Positions 11,490 through 24,049 are shown, counted from the stretch's first letter. The stretch: 64,000 nucleotides of DNA from Cadophora sp. MPI-SDFR-AT-0126 (GCA_020747065.1 JAGMVK010000014.1:1178001-1242000), one strand, 5' to 3'. The notes: generated by a model from the sequence alone, not told the origin. Program-made: numbers and translations.

Positions 11490-13971
11490 TTCGAGAATCG
11501 AGCTTGACAGTCTCGTCAGGTAGCGATCGGAAGATGTGTGGCAGAGGATCAAAGAGGGCTTAAGGGAGCTTCTCGAGAAAGAGAACCAGAAGGGTTTCTG
11601 TTTCGAAGATCGATCTATTTCATACACCGTCAGCTAAAGTTCCTGTGGTGACTAAAGAATTCAAGAAGAGCAGTATCTAGATCGAGGAAACGATTGGTAA
11701 AACAAGTTGCCATCCCCGCGCAATGGGCAAGCGATTTGCAGTCAATCGAGCCAGAGGCACTGCAGTGGAGAGGTTCATCAGAGCTAAAAGAAGCACTCAC
11801 CAACACGAAGGAGCTCTGCAGCCGTATGCGATCTACAATACTGTTGGAAATTGCTGGTAGGAGTTCAGATCAATGTGGTAGCGGTAATAGGGCTGGAAGT
11901 AGCGATTTTGCAATTCGAGTTCCGGCTGCTACCTAGGACAATCAGCTAATTGGTCCAAACGGTCAGCTCATGGTATGAGAGATCATGTCTCTCTAGTTGG
12001 TGGAAAAGGTGGTGCTGGTAAATCGTGAAGGAGCTGATTAAGATGGCGCAATTGACGTGCGCATACCTGCAGATGTACGGCGCAAAACAGGCTGTTACCA
12101 TATAGATGTTATCAATGGGGGGAATGACGCTGCGCAGTGAGCTTATGAGATCGTCGCTGTTGATATTGGTGTGGAGATCAAGATTGAAGGGTTGAAGAAG
12201 AGGTGACGTTGTGGTGTGGAAGAAGGAAAGAGGTCCCTGGTCCCTGTTGACGTTCGGTGTTGATGGCCCGAAGGAGAAACACAAACAAACTCGCTTGAGC
12301 AGACCCACATCTCTGGACGCGGTATTGGCCAGCACATGGTTGTTGAACACCCAGATTCATAGAATATGACAAGAAGAATTGTTGCTGCCTCGGTATAGCC
12401 TAATACATCGAGGTGTACCGATGGTCCAGAAGTTGTTGTGTGATTCGTGAAAGCAAACATCCCATTCTTTCCAATTGTTGGGATACAGTAGCTGTATGCA
12501 GCAAGCCAGACAATCCAAGGAGTCAAACAGCTCGATTGCTTGCTTATATCGGGCGATTGTACTTGACGAAACAATATAAGAGAACAAGAAATCGGAAATG
12601 GGAAAGTCAATTGTACACTTCGAGGCACGAAGCCACATGGCAACCATTGAAACCAGAGCCACGCACGCGATGAAAGCATCAATGCGTAAGAAAGCAGATT
12701 CGGTTAATTGTTATCTGAATACTCAAATACACAATGCACCGAAGATCTAACAGTCCTTTGTTCATCGCCGAAATCGATTACACCCTCCTGAATATGGTAA
12801 AAAGTCTTGTCAATGACGCCGGTGCAGGCATTTAGTATTCCATCCGCATTCAAAATTCAGTTTGGATAAGCTCGTTCATACAGCCTAGGTCTTTGCGATC
12901 CAATATGACTTATTGCATGGACTGCTCGTCACTCAGTGCGTTCGAACAGAATCGTGTTTGTTGCCCTACCAGCCAGTAGACAGAGCCTCAGTGCTGATGG
13001 CCGCTTACCTTACCTAGAGCAGCCTGCTCCACCAGTCTTCGGCTGGTCATCTGCTGCCTCGGTTTCTGTTGGAACTTATGTGATGTGGGATGGCTATCAT
13101 GTTATCACTCATTCCTTCTCCACTATTGAGGCTCCCGTTGTCGCGCCTGGTGGGGGATGTTGCAGTAAAGTTAGTACAGAGAACGAGCTGAGGCATGAAC
13201 TACATCTAGAGTCCGGTAGTATCATCTTTTCGCTAAAATATGCCTCTATTCACACAATCAGTAAATCTCTCATCAGTTCTCTCCGTTCAAAGCGCTCTCA
13301 ACGTAATTTTCTTCTGTTATCTTGATTGCCGTTCAGACCTTTAATCCCCGTGGTTTAAGAAGTTTGTTGATGTTAGCGGGGTTTCTAGCGAGATTCACCC
13401 GCCAAGGACTTTGTGGCTTCATCGAATAGTCCAACCGGATGCTTTCCACATCCACTTCTGTCAATTTGAATCGCCACTCAGGTTATCGATATCCTGCTTT
13501 GAAATGCATTCTTGCATGACATAAAATTCTGAAACACGTCCGCCGTCCTCCCACTCCTGCTTTTTTTGTGTCAAAATCCCTTGGCCGGCTTGATGAGGCA
13601 GCCTGATCGCCTCCCTAGCACTGACCAAATCAGCGGGTCGTCCAAGTCCAACAGAAGCTTAACTCCACCATCATTATGTCAAAGTCATCTCAAAGCAAAT
13701 GATCCCCAATTTCAAATTCTTCTTTTAACATGCCATTGGTTCAGCATGCGATGACCCGACATCATTGTGGACCGTACAACCAGCCTTGTGGTATCTTACT
13801 CGACTAAGGCGTGAGGCTTGGCCAATGAATTCAGGTGTAGTCCACATGAAACTGATATATTACACATGTACCATCCTGATCCTTCGAGCGCGCTTTTCTC
13901 GTTTGGCATTTCATCTGATCATCTCTCTCCATCGTCGTTCTTCACCTTACCAAGTGGTCAACATCGTCGAG
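11490..13971. other. Intergenic, no supported gene
   Basis: About 2.5 kb lies between the helicase start and the membrane-protein gene. Minus-strand frames at 12143-12682 and 12357-12662 are open but overlap each other in different frames and lack domain signals. A plus-strand frame at 12930-13325 has no recognisable domain. The part near 11490-11700 is probably the helicase promoter. Confidence 0.45.
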
Positions 13972-15039
13972 ATGGCGAAATTTCTTTTGGGAGCATCTCT
14001 CCTTCTCTCCGTCGTATCATCAGCTCAAGCACTTGCAACACACGGACGTCCTTCATGTTCCATGTAATCAAACCACAACCTCCGCTTCAGTTTGCTGCGG
14101 CTATCGCGACTCATGTACCGTGTCTGGACTCTGCTTGGGAGCATCAGGATGGGATTACCGGGGAAGCCGCACAGATAAGATCTTGGACTTCGAATAATTG
14201 TCCTGCGAAGGAATGGAACTCGTGTATAACCGGTGAGTAGCCAGCCCATATGGTTTCAACTTTCAGACTTTGGCTACCCAGCAAAGATAACATAAACAAA
14301 TTAAGATCCCTCATCTGGCGAGAAATACGATGGATACACACCGCTCTTGTCTTGTGGTACGCCCGGAACCCGTTCCTCTTCATATTGCTGCGGGCAAGGC
14401 GATAGTTCCACCTCCTGCTGTAACTCTTCCTTCGAAATCGGCAACACGGGGATAGCATTCAAGCCTGGGTACGACGCTTTCGTACTGAGCCTCACTCAAT
14501 CGAGTGCAGCTCCATCCAGTACAGCTCTTTCCAGCACAACTCGGAGCAGCACAGCACTCACATCGACCAGCGATGTCAACGCATCCCAAAGTACAAATGA
14601 CAGAAACTCAACCGATTTGGAGGGAACATGCAGTAACGATAATCTCGGCACAAAAGTTGGTCTCGGTGTTGGTATTCCGCTCGGTGCTCTTGTATTGGGA
14701 CTGCTCAGCTGGCTCTTCTACCGCGAGTCATCCAAGAGACGTGAAAATGCAGCAATGGGAGGTGTTGCTGCTGGTGTAGCACCCCTGCCGAAAGATTCAC
14801 CATCAAGCTCTTCAGGATCTACGCCCATGATTCAGAACGAAACGGCTTCTACCAACGGATTCGCATACGGAAGTGGCTACTCGGATCAACAGCACTGTCC
14901 TTTCCCAGGATCGACTGCTGTGCAGAACATCCCACAACAATCGCCGTATACTCCTCAGGTCACGAAGCTTGACCAGTATAGTCCAGAGTTGTCTGCTTAT
15001 GAGGCTCCATCCAATAACGTCCATGAGATGCGAGCTTGA
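13972..15039 (+). pseudogene. Secreted Cys-rich single-pass membrane protein, frameshifted first exon
   Basis: This resembles the common Pezizomycotina cell-surface proteins with a signal peptide, a Cys-rich ectodomain, a Ser/Thr-rich stalk, one membrane segment and a short cytosolic tail. The signal peptide MAKFLLGASLLLSVVSSAQA starts at 13972. Exon 1 (to 14232) carries the ectodomain in three successive frames. The signal-peptide frame stops at 14066-14068; the next, with CNQTTTSASVCCG and YRGS, stops near 14200; the third contains SWTSNNCPAKEWNSC. Exon 2 (14306-15039) is intact: SSSYCCGQGD, a Ser/Thr-rich stalk, then the membrane segment LGVGIPLGALVLGLLSWLFY. Each frame change equals a net +1 insertion; the first looks like a 7-bp near-duplication (TTCATG, TTCCATG). 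No GT..AG intron of usable size repairs either change. It is a pseudogene unless the sequence is wrong here. Confidence 0.65.
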
Positions 15040-16783
15040 GCATTTTCCAGGGAAGCAAATGAGGGTACTTTTGCGATGAAGATGTTGCTCAATCCTTTTC
15101 AAACTAGGAAGGAATGCTCTCAAACATCCATAGCATCGCAAACGATGACTCGAAAGTCTATATGCTTGAGTGTCTAGGAGGACCGACGACTGTTTCGTCC
15201 ACGCGGTTAGTTCTTTGGTAGAAGGTTGGCGGGTAGAAGGTTGGAGAGGTGATTTCTAATGTTTGACATGTTTCTTAGCAGATCAAATGACCACTTCAAT
15301 TGTTGTTTGATGTTTGTGAGGCGTGAACAAAGACGCGTGCTGTTGGGCATGCTTTGTGGGATCACGATGCTGCATGGATGTGCCACTCCAACTCATCAAG
15401 TGGTGTGATGCAGGATGTCGGTTTGGGCGATCCAATTATTCTACTTGTTCGGGCCACGCGTGAAGCAGCATCATCTTCTTGATAAACAATTGGCTTATGC
15501 TTGCTCTCTTTGTCGAAGCAAACACCTTTGACTCAAATTTGTCCGATGTCCTACGGGAACTCGGTGGACATAACTGCCCGCCTTGCCAGGTCGCGACGTC
15601 GAGTCAACCGCTGGTAACAACATCCCAAGAGAGCCAGCTTCATACTGAGCATTGTTATTATTGAGGTGCTGAGGGAGGCAGTCGATGCCATCTTGGAGAA
15701 CAGCTTTGAAATTTTTGCGGCCGATCTTCGCTATTCTCCAGCGAGGGGAGCTACTAGATGGCAAAATGGCTCTGTTGGGACCACAAAGTGGGAGGGGAGA
15801 CTGAAATCAATAATACGACTGTTCTGGTCGTTTGCTAAATGCTGTTGGGACTTTATCAGGAGTGAGACAATGCTTCCATGTTGCACTAAACTGTTTTATC
15901 TCCAGAATCGAATATCGCACTTCTTTGCCATACCACAGGAAGCCAGCTAGAAAATTAGCGGGATGTCTGGCCCGATATCGCGCTTCTCATGGTGCAATTC
16001 CAAGAGGTCTCCTTGAAGCATGATCATCCATCTTCGGTGCAATCATCAAGTACATGGTCTGAGCTCGTAAAGCCTGCGCATTCCCAACCAGACTCGAATC
16101 TTCCAATACCTCAAAATCCCATGTCCGAATTTTATCGCCTTGTAGTTCAGAATTCTCTCTTGGCATTCCTCAAATGCATACCTCAGGTCGAACCGAATTC
16201 GTTCCAAAAATCAGTCTTACAAGAGATCTTCAGAATTTCCAAAGGAGGCACTCCTCTCATCCTCAGCACGGCAGATCTCCAGAGATGTCAAACTCACTGT
16301 GGCGACCGACAGCAACGTTCAGACTAGAGACCAATGGCAAGGGCTTCCGAGAGATGGTTGGAAATTTTTGAACCTATCAATTCCTTCATGGACATCAATT
16401 GAGCGCTCAAGTGAATGTCTCCAGAGAATTATTTGTCATTATCTTCATCGACACGAAAATCTTGCAGAAACGACAGTGAGCGGATCGAAATTGCAGAACA
16501 GTCGTAGGAGCTTCGATACCCAAGATTGTGTACCAGACTTGTGGTAACGGTCGAGTACGATAGCCAAATCCTTTAGTCCAGATAGATAAAGAAAGTCTAA
16601 AACGCCAAATTCAGCCAAGATTTCACTGAATAGTGCGGTCTTGTCCTTACGGTCCTGGGCAAAATAGCATGAGAAATTCCGAGGACGAAGGTATGGCGCA
16701 TCAATGTCGGACCCTCCTCGCACGATGAGTCAGGAGGTCGCAGGGTATTTGCCTATCGGTGTGGAGCATTCCAGATTTTTTTG
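15040..16783. other. Intergenic, no supported gene
   Basis: About 1.7 kb lies between the membrane-protein gene and the 3' end of the 2EXR gene. Plus-strand frames at 15989-16327 and 16299-16547 overlap in different frames and have no domain signal. I see no RNA gene or repeat. Confidence 0.45.
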
Positions 16784-17902
16784 TCAGAAGTCATCATCCG
16801 ACAACGCATCATCAGTACAAAAGCCAGCAGCATGGAGCTCATTTCTCTTGCGAATATCCTCCTTGACCTGATAGATCTCGAGAGCCTGTTCGTAAAGTGC
16901 TTTAGCTTGATCGAAATCCCGTTTAAGACGCTGAGGCACGATATTCACGACTCTGGCGATTGGAAATTCTCGAGATGACGTAGGGTATCTGGTACCCTGC
17001 CACTTCCGCTTGGCTGATGCCACCACTAGCTTCAGCTGTTCAGCGTTGTAAAGTATTGGAAGCTGTACCTTCGGTAGAGATCCTGCCAGGAGGTCTCGAC
17101 GAGAAGTAGAGTATGCTCGAATAGCTGCCGAAGGATTTATAGCATCGATGAAACATCCCTGCCTCATGGAATCTGGATGATAGTCCCGAAGCGGCGTGAT
17201 GTTGTAATCCCTGGCCACCATTAATAGCTCCGTAACGCCATCGAAAATTCTCAGCAAGTGATATAGTGATTCATCCAGCGGCTGTGAGAACTCTGGTGTG
17301 CTGAGATGCACAGCTAAGGTCCGCACTCTCCGTAAATCTTCTCTGTCTGTAATTGCATAATACCCCACAAGTCCATCTAAGATCGATGTACTGCCATAAT
17401 GTCCTGAATATCGAGAGAAGTTGGAATCGTCCAAATATAGTGTATCGGAGTCAAAATCGATGAGGGCTACTGGTAAAGATTCCGGGTAAGCAAAGGCTTT
17501 CGTATACTTTCTCGAAGCAACTTGATGTGCCTCACGACATGCGTACATGATATTCGGAGGAGGGCAATTCGAATCGATACCAAGCATATTCATTTCCCAG
17601 AAAACACTCATGTTGTCGTCATCGAGCAAGTTGCTTCGCCAATAACAGAGAGTTCTGCGCGCTTCTCTGCGCTCCTCTTCCTGATCTTCATCCAATCCGC
17701 CATCCTCTTCCCCATCAAAGTACTCGATTGGCGGCCAGTCATGCCCCCTCTCCTCCTTGTAGTCTAAGAATGTTTTCCTTAGAGGTCTTTGGCGTATGCT
17801 CACAAGTCTCGGTCCCGGCAATGCTGCCTCCCATATCAGCAGTCTGACCTCCAGCGGCAATTTCTTGAAGCAGGTGAACCGCTTCCGTAAAACCAATGCC
17901 AT
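16784..17902 (-). CDS. 2EXR domain-containing protein
   Basis: A single-exon gene of 372 codons. The N-terminus has the 2EXR signature common in large fungal families: FKKLPLEVRLLIWEAALPGP (residues 12-31) followed by RLVSIR. Further family-like features are CREAHQVASRKYTKAF and the segment FDSDTLYLDD around residues 145-180. A strongly acidic stretch (DGEEDGGLDEDQEEERREA) lies at about residues 63-81. No signal peptide or membrane segment is visible, so the protein is probably intracellular. The function of 2EXR proteins is not established. The start is the first ATG of the frame and immediately precedes the conserved N-terminus. It stands alone between intergenic stretches. Confidence 0.85.
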   Translation of the reverse strand: MALVLRKRFTCFKKLPLEVRLLIWEAALPGPRLVSIRQRPLRKTFLDYKEERGHDWPPIEYFDGEEDGGLDEDQEEERREARRTLCYWRSNLLDDDNMSVFWEMNMLGIDSNCPPPNIMYACREAHQVASRKYTKAFAYPESLPVALIDFDSDTLYLDDSNFSRYSGHYGSTSILDGLVGYYAITDREDLRRVRTLAVHLSTPEFSQPLDESLYHLLRIFDGVTELLMVARDYNITPLRDYHPDSMRQGCFIDAINPSAAIRAYSTSRRDLLAGSLPKVQLPILYNAEQLKLVVASAKRKWQGTRYPTSSREFPIARVVNIVPQRLKRDFDQAKALYEQALEIYQVKEDIRKRNELHAAGFCTDDALSDDDF

Positions 17903-18593
17903 TATTCTGCCAGTTCGCGATGCATGTAATTATGCCTTTATTGATATGTCGCTGTCAATATTCGAGAGGCATTTGCATCGAGGGGCGGCGACGAAGCGCA
18001 AGGCGGGGAGGTCGAGCGGCGGTGGATCTTGTGCTTGGTCGCCGGATTGTTCTTCGATCGTGGGGCGGGCAAGGGCGCGATTTTGAGCTGCAACAAGCGT
18101 CTGCAGAGCTCCCAGTGCAACTTGAACGTTTAGAAATGCCAAAACTGCATACCGAGCACCGAACGTCGAGTGTCGAGTCGTGAGGCGAAGAGAATAACTT
18201 GACATGGCTTGGATGTCCGTCCTATGAGGACCAAAACACGACTTGGCAGGCTGTCACGTGCAAGAATCGAGACACTCTCCGTGTCCAATCCCAAAGTAGA
18301 AAACGAATAATCCTTTAGATATTCTCGGAAGTGGTTACGTTAAACTTCATAGTATGAATCAATCTGTATTGGTGTGTTATAATAACATTTTCCATCACCA
18401 AATCCCCCCCTGCGCCAGCAGTATGTAAGAATCGAAAGTATTAAACGGCCAACATCCATAAGTACCAACGCCAGCAAACCGTATCCAATTGAGAATTAAG
18501 TTCCAAATTCGGAAACGGAAAGAGAGATTGTTCTTCTGTCCATCTCCTAGAATACCACAAAAAGACGGATGGAAATGCACGAGACCGAACAGT
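17903..18593. other. 2EXR promoter / P450 3' flank
   Basis: About 690 bp separates the 2EXR start from the P450 stop. A minus-strand frame at 17930-18205 (91 codons) overlaps the likely 2EXR promoter and has no domain signal. The stretch near 18360-18400 is AT-rich. Confidence 0.45.
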
Positions 18594-20680
18594 CTACAGA
18601 GCCCCACAAGAAACCCCACCTGCATGGTGATCTCTCAACAAGACCCTCAAATCTGGTTTCTCCCAAAGCGTGTATCCTTTGGTGTCTCTTTCCCAGACAA
18701 TCTCATCACTGTTGAACCAAGCTAAGTCATATTGCCAGAAGAGCTTTGCGAGAACCATGCGCATTTCCAGATACGCGAGACTGTTCCGTGTCAGCAAGAC
18801 TTTGCGTCAAGTATGGTGGACTGGCAAACTCACTTCCTTCCCAGGCACCCGCGAGGTCCATACGAGAAAGGCAAACTTGTCTCAAGCCTATCACCTCCCT
18901 GTCCTTCGGGTTCGTTCTTCATCCAGCGTTCTGGAATAAATACACTTGGGTTCCAGAAGTTGAGGGGGTCACGGAGGACAGACCATGCATGTACCGAGAC
19001 TCGAGTCTTGTCTTGTTAGCTCGCCGTCCAGTTTCATAAACCTTATTGAGGGGAGTCGACATATACTTACTCCTTCAGGAATCCATTCCCCTTCAATTTC
19101 GCATCCGCCAGCTGGCACAATTCTTGACAAATGACCCGCTCCTGCAGGAGGGTAAATTCGAAGTCCTTCCTCAACAACGGCGTTAAGATATTCGCACTCC
19201 ATCAACGCTCTAGAAGTAATTTCATCTAGACTCTTGAATTTGGTTCGCAATTCGTGCTGAAGGCGAGACAGAGCCGCCTTGTTGTGGCCCAGGTAATAAG
19301 TGACTCCTGCCAAGAATGTTGCTGTAGTGACAGCGCCTGCCATCATAATTACGTTAAAGTGAGAGCCCATTTCGAGGGTGGAAGGACGGGGTCCTTTAGA
19401 AGACAGGATATGGTATACGAAATCCTTGCGATCGGTGTTTATATTCAGGCGTCTGACGTTATCAGCATTTATTTCGGGCTTCGCGGGGTAGATATACTCA
19501 CGCTTCAGTGTGCTCAGTTGCGTATTCAGCGTGCCTGTACAACGTCTTCTTCATATGGTCGGTCTTCCACCACTCTAGGAATGAGAATAATCCAGGGATG
19601 ACACAGACCGCTCGCATCACATCATTCATATATGTCGTATTCACGATGACATCTGCCCAGTGGTATCGATGTTCTGAGAATCGTCAGTAAGGTACAGTGG
19701 CCTGGGACGCTAAATTGACCTGGCTGCGCTTCGAGTCTTGCATCGAAAGAATCTCCAAATGACATCTCGCCTGAATTATTTTTCGTCAGCAGCGAATTTT
19801 CTACACGCGTCGAGATCATTTACCCATGATGTTGAATGTGACATAATTGAATTGCTGCACAATGTTGAATCCTCGCTTGCCGTGCTGACTTTGCATCGTA
19901 CCAATCGTCTTCACGAACTCATCGGTTCTTCTCACCAGAACATCTTCATTCTCAAGAAGATTTGAATTGCTGAAAGCAAAACTAAGCATTCGTCGCATGC
20001 GAGAATGTTCTTCACGGTCGGTTTCGTTGATGATATTCATGGAGTGGTCGACTTCGGGGGTGAAGAATATCGGATCCTTGATCATGGACGGCACTGTCCG
20101 GGTGCCGAAGCCATAAATTGCTTTTTGCGCTGCATGGGACCCAAAACTCAAATGGTTAGGTGCAATCCGTACGATCGGTCCTAAGACACATTAATGTCTG
20201 TGCGGTTACAGGACGGAACGGGCCGTCGTCAGGGATTGTGTTCCTGACGATAGAGTTCATGGTTGGGATCATGGTGGAATCGGGGACATGGACATACCCC
20301 ATCTCTGATGCCAGCCATGATTTCTCCATGGCCCTCTTCCGCTAAGAATTGTGTAATACCAGAAGCCCTGAAGAAACGTGAGTATTGTTGCACGACAAGA
20401 AGTTAATCTGGCATGCCGTACATTGGAAATGGGTGCAAGGCATGGGCCAGGGAACCTTGCAAGTGGATGGAGGTATTTCAAATATACTATTCTACTGAGC
20501 AAAATGCAAGATATCTAGATACCTGTTAGCATTGAAGCAGCTATACCGGGCAGGAGAGTTTACCAGGATCAGGGCATATAGCACTGGGCTGTCACGAAGC
20601 GTGTCAAGGCAAGAACTTAGTCGAGTCAAGATGGATTGAGCAAAAGTGCGAGATACTTTTTCAACAGATTCCACGAGCAT
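18594..20680 (-). CDS. Cytochrome P450 monooxygenase (CYP65-like)
   Basis: A haem-thiolate monooxygenase, presumably anchored in the endoplasmic reticulum and using a P450 reductase. Nine exons (20680-20547, 20494-20422, 20367-20298, 20180-19824, 19770-19720, 19673-19502, 19452-19071, 19006-18834, 18780-18594) give about 532 residues with all phases matching. Recognisable parts in order are the proline hinge LHPLARFPGP, WGPIVRIAPNHLSFGS, the I-helix AGAVTTAT, the ExxR motif in EEGLRIYPP, PERW, and the haem loop FSYGPRGCLGRNLAYLEMR with the cysteine ligand. The C-terminus KPDLRVLLRDH is also typical. Overall it most resembles the isotrichodermin C-15 hydroxylase/CYP65 type, but the substrate cannot be read from sequence. 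No other biosynthetic gene is adjacent. Exon 1 and its start are the least certain parts. Confidence 0.9.
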
Positions 20681-21352
20681 TTTGATTCGAAGTATGGCAG
20701 AAGCCTTGCCTCCGCGCGAGCTCCCATGTCCATGGGAGCCATCTTATACTTGAGTACTGAGCTAAAGCGGCCCGTCCCAGCTGCCATGCGCTTCACATCA
20801 TGACAGCTCATTCAGTCAGAGGTACCCGATGGTATGGACCGAATAGTGTCACATTCTGTGTAAATCAAGGCTGTAATTGGAAGTGAGAGTCTAGGTTCAA
20901 GCATGTGCATTGGCTCTTCAGCCACTTAACAGGTTTCGAGAGGCGGACCCAAAGGGTAAAAGACATTCCAATCTTAGAATAGTGCTGTTGGTTTGGGATG
21001 CCCGGGCCCGGAGTGACCTTTTCCTGAGCATAACTGATATTTTTACAGCCCGAGATTATGTCGGCTAGGCCGCAATGTAAGTTGACCGAGACTAGAGGCG
21101 GGCGGAACTCAATCAGGGAAGAGACAGATTCTCCACTGGTTCTTGCCAGTGACACGTCGGAAGACACCCTTATAGGAAAGGTGTTATAAAAGAGGCGTGA
21201 GGTGACACGGGTATGATGGCTCATTTGGGTCCATGTCGAATCAGCTCATAAGTTTATGATGCCTCTTGTATCTTCAAAATCCAATGAAAATGCCACAGCA
21301 GTCACTTCTTCTAGCAAAGTTGATTTATCGTCAACAGACCAAGATTCGAGTC
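20681..21352. other. P450 upstream region
   Basis: This 670-bp stretch upstream of the P450 start probably includes its promoter. A minus-strand frame at 20865-21224 has no recognisable features. I see no RNA gene or repeat. Confidence 0.4.
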
Positions 21353-21868
21353 TCAGAGGGAGCGCAGGACTTGGTACGCTGACCATGAGAAGAGTGCGAG
21401 TGTCAGAGGCCTAGCTGGATAATGTGTCGGCAGTTGCCATTTCGGATCGATCGTAGATGCAAGTCCTTCAAGAATCTTCTTGAAGGAGATAAGATGAACA
21501 AAGGGATGTATAGGTGGGGGTTGACCCAGCAAGACTGCATGACTTCTACTAGCTTGCATAATTTCCCAAGCTGCTGAGTGGACAACTGGAGGTGGATACC
21601 AGAGTATATGGGCGAAAATAGACCGAAGACATATCGCTGGGTCATCGATGTCTCGGGATTGGTCAATTGATTCGAAAATGTAATCATGCCAGTCAGGAAG
21701 CCATGCAAAGCATGATATCGACGGGAGCGGCGGCATTGCTCGAGTGGAAGTATTTCTCAGTGGCCGACGGAAACTTTGGACAGCTGGCAGTGCTCGACAG
21801 ATGAAACTTGGTCCCAGCTCTTTTTCTAGAGTATCTTCACAGTCAACGATTTTGCAAGTCCAAAACAT
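21353..21868 (-). CDS. Hypothetical protein, 171 codons, doubtful
   Basis: This open frame starts with ATG and has balanced amino-acid composition (for example WLPDWHDYIFESIDQ and PAICLRSIFAHILWYPP), unlike the Ser/Pro-rich chance frames nearby. I do not recognise any family, signal peptide or membrane segment. A second, shorter minus-strand frame overlaps it. It could be an orphan gene, a degraded gene or chance. Confidence 0.25.
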   Translation of the reverse strand: MFWTCKIVDCEDTLEKELGPSFICRALPAVQSFRRPLRNTSTRAMPPLPSISCFAWLPDWHDYIFESIDQSRDIDDPAICLRSIFAHILWYPPPVVHSAAWEIMQASRSHAVLLGQPPPIHPFVHLISFKKILEGLASTIDPKWQLPTHYPARPLTLALFSWSAYQVLRSL

Positions 21869-21953
21869 TTGTGATAGGCAATAATTCCTCCTCCACTTAC
21901 TGCCACTCGTTTAATGTACTATATCCGTTGCGTTGGAACGACAGTACTGGATA

Positions 21954-21993
21954 CCAAACGTCCCAAACGTCCCAAACGTCCCAAACGCCCCAA
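21954..21993 (+). repeat. Four-copy 9-bp tandem repeat
   Basis: Four head-to-tail copies of a 9-bp unit (CCAAACGTC). The fourth copy has T changed to C, and a partial copy follows. It lies just upstream of the doubtful 21353-21868 frame and outside supported coding sequence. Confidence 0.85.
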
Positions 21994-24049
21994 AAATTCC
22001 CCGAGTTTCCCACGGCCTCCTGCAGCTGGTGGCGCATTTTGTGTGACCCCTCTTTTTTCAGTCTTGACAAACAGTTGTCGCCATCCTTCACCGCAACTTT
22101 GCCAGCGCATGGTCTGGTCTAGTCTGGGTCGGGGAAGCCGGACATTTTATCAGTTTCCATCAGCCGTCCTCCCTCGGTAACCAGTTGCTTTCAGAGAAGG
22201 GCAACCATCGTCCGATGGCGAACGCCTGGGATCAAATAGGACCCCTCTAAATGCAACGTCCTGATAAGGTGCGGGATGACGGGTTTGCTAATACCACGAG
22301 TTCCGGGTCTTTTGCGGCTAGCCCGAGAGCCTTTCAAGTTGTGAAACCCCACTTACCCCGCCATATCGATCAAGACCCAAAGATGAGGTTCTGTCAACGG
22401 ATATCGTCATCTTCGTGCAACTTGAAAGCCTTTCGCTGCAGATAAAAAGTGTTTGTTGCACATCGTAGCAAACCCGCACAATCCGCACCGCTCGCCGCCC
22501 CCTGTCCTGCGGCCACTCGCGCTGGTCGCGACCCCTGTAGCTGCAGGTTGATTTTGCCAACAGGCAGAGCTAGCTGAGTTGTGCCTTTTGGCTGGGCGGG
22601 GTGGGTGCCAACGGACTCATGTATGCAACCGCTCGTATATGTATGGGCCACAGTGTCAAAAGTGGATCGCCATGAGGAGAAGGACAAGTCATAGTCGACG
22701 AACGAGGACGTTGACTTCAGTAATTGGTGACTTCGGGTGATTGGAAGATGAAGCGACATCTGCCCCACTTTTCAACCCCGCCTCCGCTCCGCCTCGTTCC
22801 AGCTCGCTTGCTCGAGGCGTAAAAGTAAACAATAGGGTAGAATGTGTCTTCTTTTCAGCCAAGACTTCGTGTTCTGATAGCCGTGATCAAATTTACCGTC
22901 TCAAACAATCGCCTGGAATGCACACGATATATTCCTGAGGCTGGACCATTCTAGTGTTGACCTAGCTACGTCGAAGTTAAATGGTCCTCGCCATCCCTGC
23001 TTGTAACATGAAGTCCTTCAAGTGAAGCGCCTGGCCCATATTTTGAGAAGTGCCTTGTAATTCTTAGAACCTCAGTGAAATTGAACTTTTCGAGTGAATG
23101 AAATGTGCATAAGTACAAGCATGAATGAGTCTGAATCAAGACTCATTTTGCCTGTAATTCTTGCATTATCTTCCTTATAACCAATTCATTTACAGCTGTT
23201 CTCTATTGTTTGTCATGTATATTGCGATTAATCATCAGCAGATAGTTACTATAACAACCAATCACGCGTTTAAATCCTCTATGTACGCGAACATGCCTAT
23301 GACGTTTATGAAGTATAGCCGTCGCGACTTCAAATGACTATCTCGACGCGCTTAGCTTGAAATTCGAACAAACATTCTTGTTCTTGTCAACCACCACATC
23401 TCAAATTAGCAAGCCATAATAACTGCCAAAAGATTATTCAAACTGGTAAGTAAATAATCATTCCCATACGCAGTTGAAAGCCTACCCTGTTCTACCAACC
23501 TGGATTCCTCAGCGTTCTGAGAAAGCCGCGTTGCTTTGCAACATCAACATTGCTATCATTCCCTCCACTACATGACTGCAATTTTCCATTATGTCCTCAG
23601 CTTAGCGGTAGTCTTTTTGCTTATTTATGGGGCAGCGAGAATGTCGAAGTCTTATAAACCACCAAGCCGACATATGACCAATTCCCATAGCTGGACGGCA
23701 GCAAGCAATCCAACTTTACCAGCTGACGCACTCAATCAAATTCAGACGAAGAGCATGGGAGAGATATCCAAGGGCTGTGGACTGGCAAAAGAAAAATGGG
23801 AACAGATCGGCAAGCAAAGGCTCAAGGATATGCGGCACAAGTTCTTCCAGAGTTTACCCTAAATGCTGAAGATCGGACTTCAACTCAAAATAGAGTCAAT
23901 GATCTGCAGTTAGCTGGAGTCCAACCGAGTCTCCCGCCGGCTTCGCCTCTTCTGACCCTTTCTTCACTTTCTCTCCGGGAGTTCTCACTGCTACGAACAC
24001 CATCAAATTCGACCCACGATATCCCTCGTTGCTCGTCAGCGACCGAAAC
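21994..24049. other. Intergenic, no confident gene
   Basis: About 2 kb precedes the zinc-finger cluster. The frame at 23536-23862 (with MSKSYKPPSRHM and LAKEKWEQIGKQRLKDM) and an overlapping Ser/Pro-rich frame at 23796-24050 look compositionally like coding DNA. They may be decayed 5' sequence of the first zinc-finger pseudogene. The part from 22900 to 23500 is AT-rich. Confidence 0.4.

Noticed and set aside
12143..12682. Minus-strand 179-codon frame overlapping a 101-codon frame
   Set aside because: The two frames overlap in different phases. Neither has a recognisable domain or splice-linked neighbour, and the composition is unremarkable.
14040..14100. An intron repairing the frame of the membrane-protein gene
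   Set aside because: The only GT..AG pair (GTAATC..TTCAG) is 27 nt long, would delete conserved-looking CNQTTTSA and lands in the wrong frame.
18594..20680. A P450-centred biosynthetic gene cluster
   Set aside because: No synthase, transferase, oxidoreductase partner or pathway regulator lies within reach. The nearest genes are a 2EXR protein and zinc-finger paralogues.
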